From Actinoplanes aureus (GTDB lineage Bacteria; Actinomycetota; Actinomycetes; Mycobacteriales; Micromonosporaceae), in NCBI RefSeq assembly GCF_015704865.1, contig NZ_JADQTO010000007.1, positions 186,001 to 250,000 of the forward strand: a DNA stretch of 64,000 nt. Reading direction: 5' to 3'. This document shows, in pieces, positions 19,208-28,356 of this stretch (its first letter is position 1; every line of letters begins with the position of its first letter). The notes under the pieces were generated by a model, which ran no database searches, had not been told where the DNA came from, and saw nothing but the letters and a program-made list of their open reading frames with translations. The position numbers and the translations under genes were made by a program.

Positions 19208-21748
19208 TCAGGAAGCGTCCTCCGCGCGCAGCGGGGTGACCTGCGATGCCGAGGACGTGGCGGCCAGCTGCGACAACGCCTGCACGATCTTGTCGGCCGG
19301 CATCGGCTTGCAGAAGTGGTAACCCTGCGCGGTGGGGCAGCCGAGCGCGATCAACGCGGCCCGCTGCTCCATCGTCTCGATGCCCTCGGCGACCACCCGT
19401 ACGCCCAGCCGCGCGCCGAGCTCGACCGCACCGCGCACGACCGCACCTGCCGCAGCCGAGTCGATCATCTCGTCCACGAACGACCGGTCGATCTTGATCT
19501 CGTCCACCGGCATCCGGGTGACCGAGGCGAGCGACGAGAAGCCGGTGCCGAAGTCGTCGAGCGAGACCTGCACACCGGAGGAGCGCAGCCGGGCCAGCAC
19601 CTCGTCGACGATCTCCTGCTCGCTCACCGCCACCGACTCGGTGATCTCCAGGACCAGGCGTGACGCGGGCGTACGATGCCGGCGCAGCGCCTCGGTGACC
19701 TGCGCCGGGAACGTCGGGTCGGTCAGGCTGCGTGCGGACACGTTCACAGAGACCGGCACATCGATGCCCTGCGCGTTCCAACTGGCCGCGGCGGCCAGCG
19801 CCAGATCGAGGACCCGCCGGGTGAACGGGATGAGCAGTTCGCTGCGCTCCACCGCGGGCAGGAAGTCGCCCGGCGAGAGCTGTCCCCGCCGCGGGTGCCG
19901 CCAGCGGACCAGCGCCTCCACCCCGGTCGGCACCGAGGTGATCAGGTCGACCGCCGGTTGCAGGTGCAGCACGATCTGGTCGTCCGCGGCGAACGCGTCC
20001 TGCAACTCGGCGAGCAGGGCCAGCTGGTCGGTGCTGCTGGCGTCCTGCCCGCTGTCGTACGTCCCGACCGTGACGCCCAGCTCCTTGGCCCGGCCGACGG
20101 CGAGCGAGGAGCGCCGGAGCAGCTCACCGACCTCGACGTGGCCGGCCCGGGCCACCACCACGCCGACGGTCACCTCGACGGCCAGGCGTACCCCGGCCAC
20201 CTCCATCGGCAGCCGCAGCTGCTCCACCAGCTCCCGAGCCCGGCGCAGCGCCACCGGAAGCGGGCTGGGTTCGCCCTGCGGCCAGGCCGCGGAGTCGGCG
20301 AGCGCGACCACCGAGGGCACCAGCAGCGCGAACTCGTCGTCACCGGTACGCGCCACGACCTCCCCGGACCGGGCCAGCTCGGTGAGCCGTCCGGCGATCA
20401 GGCGCAGCACCTCGTCGCCGCCGCGGTGCCCGAGTGTGCTGTTGACCTGCCGGAAGTCGACCACGTCGAGGAGCAGCACGGCCACGTACCGCTCGCGGTC
20501 CAGCGAGCGCAGCAGCGGGTCGCCGACCGCACCGAACGACGAGCGGTTGACCAGCCCGGTCAGCGGGTCGTGCACCCGGTCGTGGGCGGCGCGCTGATCC
20601 AGTTCGACCAGTCGCTGATGGGCCGCCGCGTCGTGCAGCGCCCCGGCCAGCGCCTCCCCGTACGCCCGGATGGCCGCCTCGTCCTGCGGAACCGGCAGAC
20701 TGGGCTCGCCGAGCCACACGGTGAGCTCGCCGACCGGCCGGCCGGCCACCACCATGCTGCGGGTGATCGCCGTTCCGGACCGGGCGCCGGCCTCGTCGTC
20801 CTGACCGGGATCGTCCTGTGCGTAGCGCCGCTGGCCCTTCTCGGTGTGCAGCTCCAGCTCGGCCCGGCGGGCACCGAACACGTCCAGAGCACCACGAAGC
20901 CCGGCACGGGCCACCTCGGCCTCGCTGGTACCGGGCAGCCGGGCGGTGGCGGAGGCGAACGCCTCCCACATCCGGCGCTCCTCGGCGGCGCGCAGGTGGA
21001 ACCGGTAGGTCCGGTGCAGCAGCCAGAGCGCCGGGCCGAACGCGAGCAGCCAGAGCGGCTCGCGGGCCAGCGCGAACACCGCGAGCAGGCCGACCAGGAC
21101 GTTGCCCACCGACATCGGGAGCTTGGCTTGCAGCACCCGGGTGGCGACCTGGGCCGGCTCGGCGTCCCGGCGCAGGGTGAGAGTGAGCACCACCAGGCCG
21201 AACGTGATGATCAGATAGACGACGGCACCGGCCACCAGGGCGAGCGGCAGCCGGGCGCCACTCATCGGCGCGTCGCCGGCGAGCAGCGCGGTGACCAGGG
21301 CGGCACCGGCCACGCCGAGAGTCATCGAGGCAACCAGGTGAACGACCTCGGCCACGTTGCGCAGCCCGGTGAGCCAGGCGAGCAGCATCCAGGCCAGGCC
21401 GGTCCCGGCCAGGGTGGCGGCGGGCAGCCAGCCGGCCGGGGCGACGACGAATCCGACCACCACGGCGGCCTCGGCCCAGCTGACCGAGACGGCGTCCGGC
21501 CCGAGGCGGAACCGGAGCCCGGCGAGCTGCGCGATGGCCGCCAGCACGGCGGCGACGCAGACGCCGTCCAGCGGGGAGAGCGGACGGTCGGCCGGGCGGT
21601 CCACCGGTTGCAGCGCACCGAGCAGAACGGCGGCCAGTGCCGCCACCACGACCACGGCGGTCAGGATGCGTACCGGCCGGGGGCGGCTGAGCCACGAGCC
21701 ATCGCGGAACGACTGAATGCGCTGAGGATGCGTCACGGCGACATCCAC
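19208..21748 (-). CDS. Membrane GGDEF-EAL protein, probable c-di-GMP phosphodiesterase
   Basis: An 846-residue protein. Residues about 25-245 hold some seven membrane helices (MASE-like sensor), followed by a linker/GAF-like region, a GGDEF domain and an EAL domain. The cyclase signature is GDDEF (in VVARTGDDEFALLVP, about residues 469-473) instead of GGDEF, so cyclase activity is probably weak or lost. The EAL half is intact: GVEALVRWRHPRRGQ, VNVSARSL, ITESVAVS, SLDDFGTGFSSLASV, IKIDRSFVDEM, VVAEGIETMEQ. The expected role is c-di-GMP breakdown with GTP sensing by the degenerate domain (inference). GTG starts at 21748 or 21736 are both possible. Confidence 0.92.
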   Translation of the reverse strand: MDVAVTHPQRIQSFRDGSWLSRPRPVRILTAVVVVAALAAVLLGALQPVDRPADRPLSPLDGVCVAAVLAAIAQLAGLRFRLGPDAVSVSWAEAAVVVGFVVAPAGWLPAATLAGTGLAWMLLAWLTGLRNVAEVVHLVASMTLGVAGAALVTALLAGDAPMSGARLPLALVAGAVVYLIITFGLVVLTLTLRRDAEPAQVATRVLQAKLPMSVGNVLVGLLAVFALAREPLWLLAFGPALWLLHRTYRFHLRAAEERRMWEAFASATARLPGTSEAEVARAGLRGALDVFGARRAELELHTEKGQRRYAQDDPGQDDEAGARSGTAITRSMVVAGRPVGELTVWLGEPSLPVPQDEAAIRAYGEALAGALHDAAAHQRLVELDQRAAHDRVHDPLTGLVNRSSFGAVGDPLLRSLDRERYVAVLLLDVVDFRQVNSTLGHRGGDEVLRLIAGRLTELARSGEVVARTGDDEFALLVPSVVALADSAAWPQGEPSPLPVALRRARELVEQLRLPMEVAGVRLAVEVTVGVVVARAGHVEVGELLRRSSLAVGRAKELGVTVGTYDSGQDASSTDQLALLAELQDAFAADDQIVLHLQPAVDLITSVPTGVEALVRWRHPRRGQLSPGDFLPAVERSELLIPFTRRVLDLALAAAASWNAQGIDVPVSVNVSARSLTDPTFPAQVTEALRRHRTPASRLVLEITESVAVSEQEIVDEVLARLRSSGVQVSLDDFGTGFSSLASVTRMPVDEIKIDRSFVDEMIDSAAAGAVVRGAVELGARLGVRVVAEGIETMEQRAALIALGCPTAQGYHFCKPMPADKIVQALSQLAATSSASQVTPLRAEDAS

Positions 21749-21840
21749 AGCGAATGCACAACCGGATGCACGTGCAAATGCTCTGCGGAGACTCGGCGCC
21801 GGACTGTGTGCATGTCGGCGCCCCCTTCCCGCAGGGTTCC

Positions 21841-21856
21841 GGGGCCGCGCGGCCCC
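21841..21856 (-). terminator. Perfect GC palindrome, possible terminator
   Basis: GGGGCCGCGCGGCCCC is a perfect 16-bp palindrome 115 bp past the stop of the small mca-linked membrane gene and upstream of the GGDEF-EAL gene. It is short and without a T-tract, so only a possible terminator. Confidence 0.3.
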
Positions 21857-21970
21857 CGGGCGGAAGGCTAAATCAATACCGATGAACGCAACAGGGCTTG
21901 ACGGACCGCAGACGGGATGCTGGGCACCAGAAGGTCAAAATCGCCCGGGGTACGCCGGCCGTCCCCTCCG

Positions 21971-22321
21971 TCAGGCCCGGGCCGTCCCGCCCTCGCCGGC
22001 GGAACCGCGCTCGCCGTCCGCCACACCCTCGACCTCGGCATCCTCCGCCGCGCCGGCTGACACCGATCGATCCGCTTCGACATCGTCCCCCGCCGCGGCT
22101 CCGGAACGCTCGAGATCAGCATCGAGCCGCGCGATTTCTGCCACACGCTCCCGCTCCCCGGCAACCGGGAAACTGTCGGGAAGCCGACGAATCCGCTTGT
22201 TCATGTTGCGGATCAGCAGCACCGTGGCTATGCACATGAGGACGATGAGGAACAGCCCCATCGGGCCGGCCAGGCCGCCCGATCGGGTGTCGCCGAAATT
22301 GTTGACCGCGAGAACGTCCAC
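21971..22321 (-). CDS. Small single-helix membrane protein linked to mca
   Basis: A 116-residue protein started at GTG, 16 bp after the mca stop, with GAGGGC just upstream. Conserved-looking N-terminal part: NNFGDTRSGGLAGPMGLF, one membrane helix (GLFLIVLMCIATVLLI, residues about 20-36), then RNMNKRIRRLPDSFP, followed by an acidic, Ala/Glu-rich disordered tail. From memory, the same short protein follows mca in other actinobacteria, which supports a real gene translationally linked to mca. No biochemical function is known to me. Confidence 0.75.
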   Translation of the reverse strand: MDVLAVNNFGDTRSGGLAGPMGLFLIVLMCIATVLLIRNMNKRIRRLPDSFPVAGERERVAEIARLDADLERSGAAAGDDVEADRSVSAGAAEDAEVEGVADGERGSAGEGGTARA

Positions 22322-22337
22322 GCCCTCAGCGTACTGC

Positions 22338-23219
22338 TCAGTGGGCTTCGACCTTCTCCCGGATGCCGGCGAAGAGGTCCGATTCCGGGACCGGGCTGTC
22401 GACCAGCGAGCGGGCCAGCTCGAAGTCCTCGGTCGGCCACACCTTCTGCTGGAGCTCGAGCGGGATGTGGAACCAGAAGCCGTCCGGGTCGACCTGGGTG
22501 GCGTGCGCCCGCAGCGCATCGTCACGAATCGCGAAATAGTCCCCACACTCGATCCGGGTGGTGATCTTGTCGCCCCGATCGTGCCGGTCCGACCACTTCT
22601 CCAGCCACTCCGTGTAGGGCGACTCCAGGCCGGCCGCGAGCATCCCCTCGTGCAGCGCCAGCATCCGCGCCCGGGTCCAGCCGGAGTTGTAGTACAGCTT
22701 CAGCGGCTGCCACGGCTCACCCAGCTCCGGGTAGCGCTCCGGGTCACCGGCCGCCTCGAAGGCCACCACCGACACCTTGTGACACATGATGTGGTCCGGG
22801 TGCGGGTAACCGCCGTTCTCGTCATACGTCGTCATGACGTGCGGCCGGAACTCACGGATCAGCTTGATCAGCGGTTTCGCCGCCTCCTCCGGGTCCTGGA
22901 GCCCGAAGCAGCCGTCCGGCAGCGGCGGCAGCGGGTCGCCCTCCGGCAGGCCGGAGTCGACGAAGCCGAGCCAGGCCTGGTCGACGCCGAGAATCTCGCG
23001 CGCCTTGTCCATCTCGGCGCGGCGGATGTTGGTGATGTCCGCGAGCACCTCGGGCCGGTCCATCTTGGGGTTGAGGACGCTGCCCCGCTCCCCGCCGGTA
23101 CAGGTCGCGACCAGCACCTGGACGCCCTCGGCGATATATTTCGCCATGGTTGCGGCACCCTTGCTCGACTCGTCGTCGGGGTGCGCGTGCACGGTCATCA
23201 GGCGCAACTGCTCAGTCAC
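22338..23219 (-). CDS. mca: Mycothiol S-conjugate amidase Mca
   Basis: A 293-residue LmbE/PIG-L zinc amidase that cleaves mycothiol-toxin conjugates for detoxification; mycothiol is the actinobacterial low-molecular thiol. The zinc motif is [20 protein letters not shown] (His and Asp/Asp) and the third ligand is in [12 protein letters not shown]. The [11 protein letters not shown] continuation and length favour Mca over the deacetylase MshB. Start is GTG with GAGAGGA 9 nt upstream; an open frame continues far upstream but lacks family similarity. Divergent from the DUF4307 gene, an arrangement I recall from other actinobacteria. Confidence 0.95.
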   Translation of the reverse strand: MTEQLRLMTVHAHPDDESSKGAATMAKYIAEGVQVLVATCTGGERGSVLNPKMDRPEVLADITNIRRAEMDKAREILGVDQAWLGFVDSGLPEGDPLPPLPDGCFGLQDPEEAAKPLIKLIREFRPHVMTTYDENGGYPHPDHIMCHKVSVVAFEAAGDPERYPELGEPWQPLKLYYNSGWTRARMLALHEGMLAAGLESPYTEWLEKWSDRHDRGDKITTRIECGDYFAIRDDALRAHATQVDPDGFWFHIPLELQQKVWPTEDFELARSLVDSPVPESDLFAGIREKVEAH

Positions 23220-23333
23220 GTGTTGGGATCCTCTCGACCAGGCCTGCCGTGAGCGGGCCGGGATCGGCTGCGAAGATGGAACTCTGCCATTCTGGCCGAT
23301 CCCACCGACAACAAACGCACGAGAGGTCGTCAG

Positions 23334-23753
23334 GTGAGCGAGACGCGCGCCACAACGCCGGTGTTCCCGCCGGGCCGCTACGGTCGTCGCCGCGACGGCC
23401 GCCGGCGCCGCTGGGGGCCGATCCTGGCCGTGGTGCTGTTCGCGGTCGGCATCCTGGGCCTCACCCTCACGTTCTACGACAAGTTCGGTGAGGGCGACTA
23501 CACCCCGCAGATCATCGGCTGGAACGAGCCGGCCGAGACCGAACTCGTGATCCAGTTCCGGGTCTGGGTGCCCGAGGGCGGCACGGCCAACTGCATGCTC
23601 CGGGCGCGCGACTACGACGGGTTCGAGGTGGGGCGGCGGTCGGTGCTGGTGCCGGCTCCTAAGGGTGGCGGCCCGGTCGAGGTGAGCGAGTCCGTGCCGA
23701 CCAAGTCCCGGGCTTCGGTCGGCGACGTGATGGGATGCCGCCCGGCGAGCTGA
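23334..23753 (+). CDS. DUF4307 single-pass membrane protein
   Basis: A 139-residue protein started at GTG. A basic N-terminus ([12 protein letters not shown]) precedes one helix ([19 protein letters not shown], about 29-47), then a beta-rich exported domain ([38 protein letters not shown]). This is the actinobacterial DUF4307 layout and its usual place next to mca. Two Cys (in TANCML and MGCRP) may form a disulphide outside the cell. Function unknown. Confidence 0.85.
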   Translation: MSETRATTPVFPPGRYGRRRDGRRRRWGPILAVVLFAVGILGLTLTFYDKFGEGDYTPQIIGWNEPAETELVIQFRVWVPEGGTANCMLRARDYDGFEVGRRSVLVPAPKGGGPVEVSESVPTKSRASVGDVMGCRPAS

Positions 23754-23919
23754 TCCGGCCGATGTCAAGGTGCCGACGACATCGAGCGCCGTGGCGCTGT
23801 GCACACCGCTGGTAAGCTTGGTGATTCGCTGCGTTCGGCATGCCGTCTTCGCGCAGCAATGCATTGAGCACTGCCGCGGCATGCTTCAACACTGCCCAGT
23901 TCCAGCAAGGAGATCGACC

Positions 23920-24414
23920 GTGTCCAGTTCCGAGGCGCCGAAGACCTGGCTCTCCCAGGACGCTTACGACCGGCTACAGGCCGAGCTCGACGAGTTGATC
24001 GCGAACCGGTCGGCGATAGCTGCGGAGATCAACGCCCGGCGCGAGGAGGGCGACCTCCGCGAGAACGGTGGCTATCACGCGGCGCGCGAGGAGCAGAGCC
24101 GGCAGGAAGGCCGCATCCTCTACTTGAAGGAGTTCCTGCGCAACGCTGAGGTCGGCGAGGTCCAAGCGGCCGACTCGGTCGCGCCGGGCTCGGTCGTGAC
24201 CATCTACTTCGACGACGACCAGGCGGACACCGAGACGTTCCTGCTCGGCTCCCGGGAGATCGCGTCGACCACCGACCTGACGGTCTACAGCCCCGAGTCG
24301 GCGCTCGGCAAGGCGATCCTCGGCGCTCGGCCCGGCCAGACCGTGACCTACACGGCCCCGAGCGGTGCCGACATCAAGGTCACCGTGGTGAAATTCGGCC
24401 CCTTCGAGGGCTGA
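23920..24414 (+). CDS. greA: Transcription elongation factor GreA
   Basis: A 164-residue GreA, which binds the secondary channel of RNA polymerase and stimulates cleavage of backtracked RNA. The N-terminal coiled coil (LSQDAYDRLQAELDELIANR, INARREEGDLRENGGYHAAR) carries the tip acidic pair in EEGDLRENGGYH; the C-terminal FKBP-like domain ends with VTVVKFGPFEG. Start is GTG with AAGGAG 7 nt upstream; an open frame extends 150 bp further but is not conserved-looking. Followed by a strong hairpin. Confidence 0.96.
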   Translation: MSSSEAPKTWLSQDAYDRLQAELDELIANRSAIAAEINARREEGDLRENGGYHAAREEQSRQEGRILYLKEFLRNAEVGEVQAADSVAPGSVVTIYFDDDQADTETFLLGSREIASTTDLTVYSPESALGKAILGARPGQTVTYTAPSGADIKVTVVKFGPFEG

Positions 24415-24429
24415 GCTGAGCTTGCTGGC

Positions 24430-24464
24430 ATGAGCTCGTGGTGGTTTCTCCACCACGAGCTCAT
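24430..24464. terminator. Bidirectional terminator between greA and ilvA
   Basis: ATGAGCTCGTGGTGG and CCACCACGAGCTCAT form a perfect 15-bp stem with a TTTCT loop, followed by a short T-run (CACTTTTAC). It serves convergent greA and ilvA. Confidence 0.9.
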
Positions 24465-24469
24465 CACTT

Positions 24470-25720
24470 TTACGGGGTTGCTTCGGCGAGCAGCGCCACC
24501 CGGTAACCGGCGTCCCGCAGGGCACTGATCAGGGCCGACGAGTGGGCCGGGCCGCGCGTCTCCACCGAGAGCGCCACCTCCACCTCGCCGAAGCCCAGCC
24601 GCGGGCTCTGCCGCGAGTGCGAGACGTCGACGATGTTCGCCCGCTGCTCGGCGATCTCGCGCAGCAGCCGGGCCAGCTGACCCGGCCGGTCGGTGCAGCG
24701 CACCGCGAGACGCAGGAAGCGGCCGGCCGACGCCAGACCGTGCTCGATCACCCGCAGCAGCAGCATCGGGTCGATGTTGCCGCCGGACAGGATCGCCACC
24801 ACCGGACCACCGCGCGGCGGCACGTACGCACCGGTGAGCAGCGCCGCCACCGCTGCCGCGCCGGCCGGCTCCACCACCATCTTGTGCCGCTCCAGCAGCA
24901 CCAGCAACGCGGCGGAAAGATCTTCGTCCGTGACCGTGACGATCTCGTCGACCAGCTTCGCGACGTGCGCGAACGTCAGATCACCGGGACGCATGACGGC
25001 GATGCCGTCCGCGATGGTGGCGCAGCTGTCCAGCTTGCGAGGCGCACCGGCAGCGAGCGAGGGCGGGTACGCCGCCGCGCCGCTCGCCTGCACACCGATG
25101 ATCCGGATGTCCGGGCGTACCGCCTTGGCCGCGACCGCCAGCCCCGAGATCAGGCCGCCGCCGCCGACCGCGGTCACGATCGTGGTGGCCTGCGGGCATT
25201 GCGACAGGATCTCCAGGGCGACCGTGCCCTGCCCCGCGATGACGTCCGGATGGTCGAACGGGTGGATCAGGACCGCCCCGGTGCTGCGGGCGAAGTCGTG
25301 TGCCGCCTCCAGCGCGTCGTCCACGCTCGTCCCGGCGTACTCGACCGCTGCCCCGTACCCCTTGGTGGCGGTGACCTTGGGCAGCGGCGCGCCCTCCGGC
25401 ATGAAGACGGTGGCGCGCGTGCCGAGCAGGCCGGCGGCGAGCGCCACGCCTTGGGCGTGGTTGCCGGCGCTGGCCGCGACCACGCCACGGCCGCGCTCCG
25501 CCTCGGAGAGGCGGGAGATCCTGGTGTACGCCCCCCGCACCTTGTACGACCCGGCCCGCTGCTGGTTCTCGCACTTCAGCCAGACCGGCGCCCCAGTGAT
25601 CTCGGTGAGCGGCCGGGACGGGATCAGCGGCGTCTCCTTGACCACCCCGCTCAGCAGGTCACGGGCGGCCTCGACGTCGGCGAGAGTGAGCAGGTCCAGC
25701 GGCGTTTCAGCGGCGGTCAT
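24470..25720 (-). CDS. ilvA: Threonine ammonia-lyase IlvA with one ACT domain
   Basis: A 416-residue PLP enzyme converting threonine to 2-oxobutanoate, the entry to isoleucine synthesis. The PLP Lys is in QRAGSYKVRGAYTRIS; the Gly-rich phosphate cradle is VTAVGGGGLISGLAVAA; SAGNHAQGVAL and EPAGAAAVAALL are also typical. A single C-terminal ACT domain (residues about 335-416, RCTDRPGQLARLLREIAEQR, NIVDVSHSR) makes it the ilvA_1Cterm type rather than the two-ACT E. coli biosynthetic form. Start taken at MTAAETP; a start 7 codons upstream is possible. Confidence 0.94.
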   Translation of the reverse strand: MTAAETPLDLLTLADVEAARDLLSGVVKETPLIPSRPLTEITGAPVWLKCENQQRAGSYKVRGAYTRISRLSEAERGRGVVAASAGNHAQGVALAAGLLGTRATVFMPEGAPLPKVTATKGYGAAVEYAGTSVDDALEAAHDFARSTGAVLIHPFDHPDVIAGQGTVALEILSQCPQATTIVTAVGGGGLISGLAVAAKAVRPDIRIIGVQASGAAAYPPSLAAGAPRKLDSCATIADGIAVMRPGDLTFAHVAKLVDEIVTVTDEDLSAALLVLLERHKMVVEPAGAAAVAALLTGAYVPPRGGPVVAILSGGNIDPMLLLRVIEHGLASAGRFLRLAVRCTDRPGQLARLLREIAEQRANIVDVSHSRQSPRLGFGEVEVALSVETRGPAHSSALISALRDAGYRVALLAEATP

Positions 25721-25798
25721 GGACACCAATCGTGCCACCACCGCTCGCCCGAGCCGTACGGCATGCCCTGCCGGCCTGGTGCCGCCTGATGTGGCCGG

Positions 25799-27157
25799 TC
25801 ACACCAGCGCGTGCCGCTGCCAGGGGTTGAGGACCTCGAACTGACCGGCGACCGCGAGCAGCAGCAGCTCCGAGTCGGGCGGGCCGACGATCTGCACCGC
25901 CAGCGGCAGCCCGTCCGGGCGGAAACCGACCGGGATCACGATGGCCGGCAGACCGGCGAAGTTCCACGGCGCCGCGTACGGCGCGTAGGAGGCGTTGGCC
26001 CACATGTTCTTGCGCCAGGACTCGGCCGAGTACCGCACCGCGGGCGGCGGCGCGGTGGCCAGGGCCGGGGTGAGCAGCAGGTCGATCGAGCGGTCCGCGA
26101 AGAATTGGATCGACCGCTCCCGCCAGGCGTCCCGCTGCTTCTGCCGGACCAGCCCGGCCCGCATCGCGGCCTTGCCGAGCCGGATGTGGTTGCGGGTGCG
26201 CGGCTGCAGGCTGCGCACGTCCAGCCCCTCGGAGTTCACGTAGGCGCCCGCGAACCAGGTGGCGAGCACTCCCAGCGCGACACCGTTCGGATAGCGCGGG
26301 TCGGCGGTCACCGTGTCGTGGCCGGCCTGGACCAGCAGTTTCGACGCCGTGGAGACGGCCGAGACGTTGGGCTCGTCGGGCTTGACCCCGGCGACCGGGG
26401 ACCGCAGCGAGACGCCGATGCGCAGCTTGGCGGGCTCGACCAGCTTGGCCGGGGCCTGCCCGGCCAACACCGAGAAGCCCAGCGCCGCATCCGCCACCGT
26501 GGTGGTGAGCACGCCGTTCTCGGTCAGGCCGAACCAGTCCTTGTCGCCGAAGCCGACCGGCACCACACCGCGGCCCGGCTTGAGCCCGACCAGACCGCAG
26601 CAGGCCGCCGGAATCCGGATCGAGCCCAGTCCGTCGTTGCCCTGAGCGATCGGAACCAGGCCGGCGGCGACCGCGGCGGCCGAGCCGCCCGACGAGCCAC
26701 CGGGCGTCCGGTCCAGGTCCCACGGGTTCCGGGTCGGGCCGGTCTCGTCGTCGGTCACCGCCCAGAGGCCCATCTCCGGCATCTTGGTGACGCCCACGAC
26801 GACCGCACCGGCGCCACGCAGCCGCCGGACGACCTCGTGGTCCTCCTCCTCGACCTCGGCGGTGCGCGCCGCCGCGGAGCCGTGCCAGGTGGGCAGGCCG
26901 GCCACCGCGGTGTTCTCCTTGACCGCTACCGGGACCCCGGCGAGCGGCAGGTTGGCCAGGTCCTCCTGGTCGTCGACCTTCTCCGCCTCGGTGATCGCCT
27001 CACCGCCGCGGACCACCCGGAACGCGCCGAGCGCCGGATCCGAGATCGCGATCTGCTCCAGATGGTCGGCCACGACCTGGGTGGCGCTCGCGTCGCCACG
27101 GCGTACCGCACGGGCGATCTGCTTCGCGGTAGCGCCCACCCAGGTCGTCGAGTCCAT
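25799..27157 (-). CDS. Amidase-signature-family amidase
   Basis: A 452-residue amidase. The Ser-cisSer-Lys triad is visible: Lys in GVPVAVKENTAVAGLPT, and the Gly/Ser-rich signature DRTPGGSSGGSAAAVAAGLV with both serines, followed by GNDGLGSIRIPAACCGLVGL. It hydrolyses an amide bond; the substrate cannot be deduced and the family ranges from amidases to GatA. It is not GatA, since gatB/gatC are absent here. It lies between ilvA and metB on the same strand with gaps of 24 and 78 bp, possibly one transcript. Confidence 0.9.
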   Translation of the reverse strand: MDSTTWVGATAKQIARAVRRGDASATQVVADHLEQIAISDPALGAFRVVRGGEAITEAEKVDDQEDLANLPLAGVPVAVKENTAVAGLPTWHGSAAARTAEVEEEDHEVVRRLRGAGAVVVGVTKMPEMGLWAVTDDETGPTRNPWDLDRTPGGSSGGSAAAVAAGLVPIAQGNDGLGSIRIPAACCGLVGLKPGRGVVPVGFGDKDWFGLTENGVLTTTVADAALGFSVLAGQAPAKLVEPAKLRIGVSLRSPVAGVKPDEPNVSAVSTASKLLVQAGHDTVTADPRYPNGVALGVLATWFAGAYVNSEGLDVRSLQPRTRNHIRLGKAAMRAGLVRQKQRDAWRERSIQFFADRSIDLLLTPALATAPPPAVRYSAESWRKNMWANASYAPYAAPWNFAGLPAIVIPVGFRPDGLPLAVQIVGPPDSELLLLAVAGQFEVLNPWQRHALV

Positions 27158-27180
27158 GCGCAGTATCTCCAGCGTCGGTC

Positions 27181-28332
27181 TTATCCGAGCGCCTGCTCCA
27201 GGTCGGCGAGCAGATCGTCAACGGTTTCGATGCCGACAGACAGTCGCACGAGATCGGCGGGAACTTCAAGCGCTGAGCCCGCAGCCGACAGATGTGTCAT
27301 CTGACCCGGGTGCTCGATCAGCGATTCCACCCCGCCGAGCGACTCCGCCAGCACGAAGAGCTTAGTCCGGTTGCAGATCGCGATCGCCTGCTCCGGCCCG
27401 CCGGCCGCGCGGAACGAGACCATGCCGCCGAACCGGCTCATCTGCTTGGCGGCCGTCTCGTGGCCAGGGTGGTCGTCCAGGCCCGGGTAGAGGATCCGAC
27501 CGACGGACGGGTGCTCGCGCAGGTAGCCGACGATCCGCTCGGCGTTGTCGCAGTGCCGATCCATGCGTACGCCAAGCGTCTTGATCCCGCGCAGGGTGAG
27601 CCACGCGTCGAACGGACCGTTCACGCCGCCCATCGCGTTCTGGTGGAATGCCAGCTCGTCACCGAGCCCGGAGTCCGCGGTGACCAGCGCGCCACCCACC
27701 ACGTCAGAGTGCCCGCCCAGGTACTTCGTGGTGGAGTGGATCACCACGTCGGCACCGAGCGCGATCGGCTGCTGCAGGTACGGCGAGGCGAACGTGTTGT
27801 CCACGGCGAGCATGGCGTCGTACTCGTGGGCGAGCGCGGCCAGCGCCGGGATGTCGGCGATGTTGAGCAGCGGGTTGGTCGGCGTCTCCGCCCAGATCAG
27901 ACGGGTGTGCCCCGGCCGGAACGCGGCGCGGACCGCGTCCAGGTCGTCCAGCGGCGCGGCGGTCCAGTCCAGTCCCCACCGCTCGGCCACCTTGGCGAAG
28001 AGCCGGTACGTGCCGCCGTACGCGTCGTTCGGGATGACCACGTGATCGCCGGGCCGGCACACCGTACGCAAAAGGGTGTCCTCGGCCGCAAGGCCGCTCG
28101 CGAATGCGAGCCCGCGCTGGCCGCCCTCGATCGCCGCCAGGCATTCCTGAAGTGCGTCCCGGGTCGGATTGCCGGACCGGCTGTACTCGTAGCCCAGGCG
28201 GGGGGCGCCGACGGCATCCTGGGCGTAGGTGCTCGTCTGATAGATGGGTGGCACCACCGCGCCGGTCCGCGGGTCCGGCTCCTGGCCGGCGTGGATGGCA
28301 AGGGTGTCGAACCCGTAGCTGTTAGCCGTCAT
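27181..28332 (-). CDS. metB: Cystathionine gamma-synthase/lyase
   Basis: A 383-residue Cys/Met-metabolism PLP enzyme. Seen: TLAIHAGQEPDPRTGAVVPP, YQTSTYAQD, EYSRSGNPTRDALQ, and the PLP Lys in VIHSTTKYLGGHSDVVGG; C-terminal SLGGVESLIEHPGQMTH with LVRLSVGIETVDDLLADLEQ. It makes cystathionine from an O-acyl-homoserine and cysteine, or breaks cystathionine. With cystathionine beta-synthase in the same window, a gamma-lyase role in reverse transsulfuration is equally possible. Start at MTANSYGF; TAGCCT lies 8 nt upstream. Confidence 0.92.
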   Translation of the reverse strand: MTANSYGFDTLAIHAGQEPDPRTGAVVPPIYQTSTYAQDAVGAPRLGYEYSRSGNPTRDALQECLAAIEGGQRGLAFASGLAAEDTLLRTVCRPGDHVVIPNDAYGGTYRLFAKVAERWGLDWTAAPLDDLDAVRAAFRPGHTRLIWAETPTNPLLNIADIPALAALAHEYDAMLAVDNTFASPYLQQPIALGADVVIHSTTKYLGGHSDVVGGALVTADSGLGDELAFHQNAMGGVNGPFDAWLTLRGIKTLGVRMDRHCDNAERIVGYLREHPSVGRILYPGLDDHPGHETAAKQMSRFGGMVSFRAAGGPEQAIAICNRTKLFVLAESLGGVESLIEHPGQMTHLSAAGSALEVPADLVRLSVGIETVDDLLADLEQALG

Positions 28333-28340
28333 GTTCCGCA

Positions 28341-28350
28341 AGGCTAGTCT
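28341..28350. promoter_or_regulatory. Overlapping divergent -10 boxes of metB and HIT genes
   Basis: Only 24 bp separate the two start codons. TAGTCT (28345-28350, plus) ends 6 nt before the HIT ATG, and TAGCCT (28346-28341, minus) ends 8 nt before the metB ATG. The two boxes share two base pairs. Both transcripts would then be leaderless or nearly so and mutually exclusive at any instant. Inferred from spacing alone. Confidence 0.45.
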
Positions 28351-28356
28351 CACCTG

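Noticed and set aside
20395..20425. HRGGDEV in the GGDEF-EAL protein as the cyclase active site
   Set aside because: It aligns with the GHxxGDxxL block upstream of the signature; the true signature position reads GDDEF.
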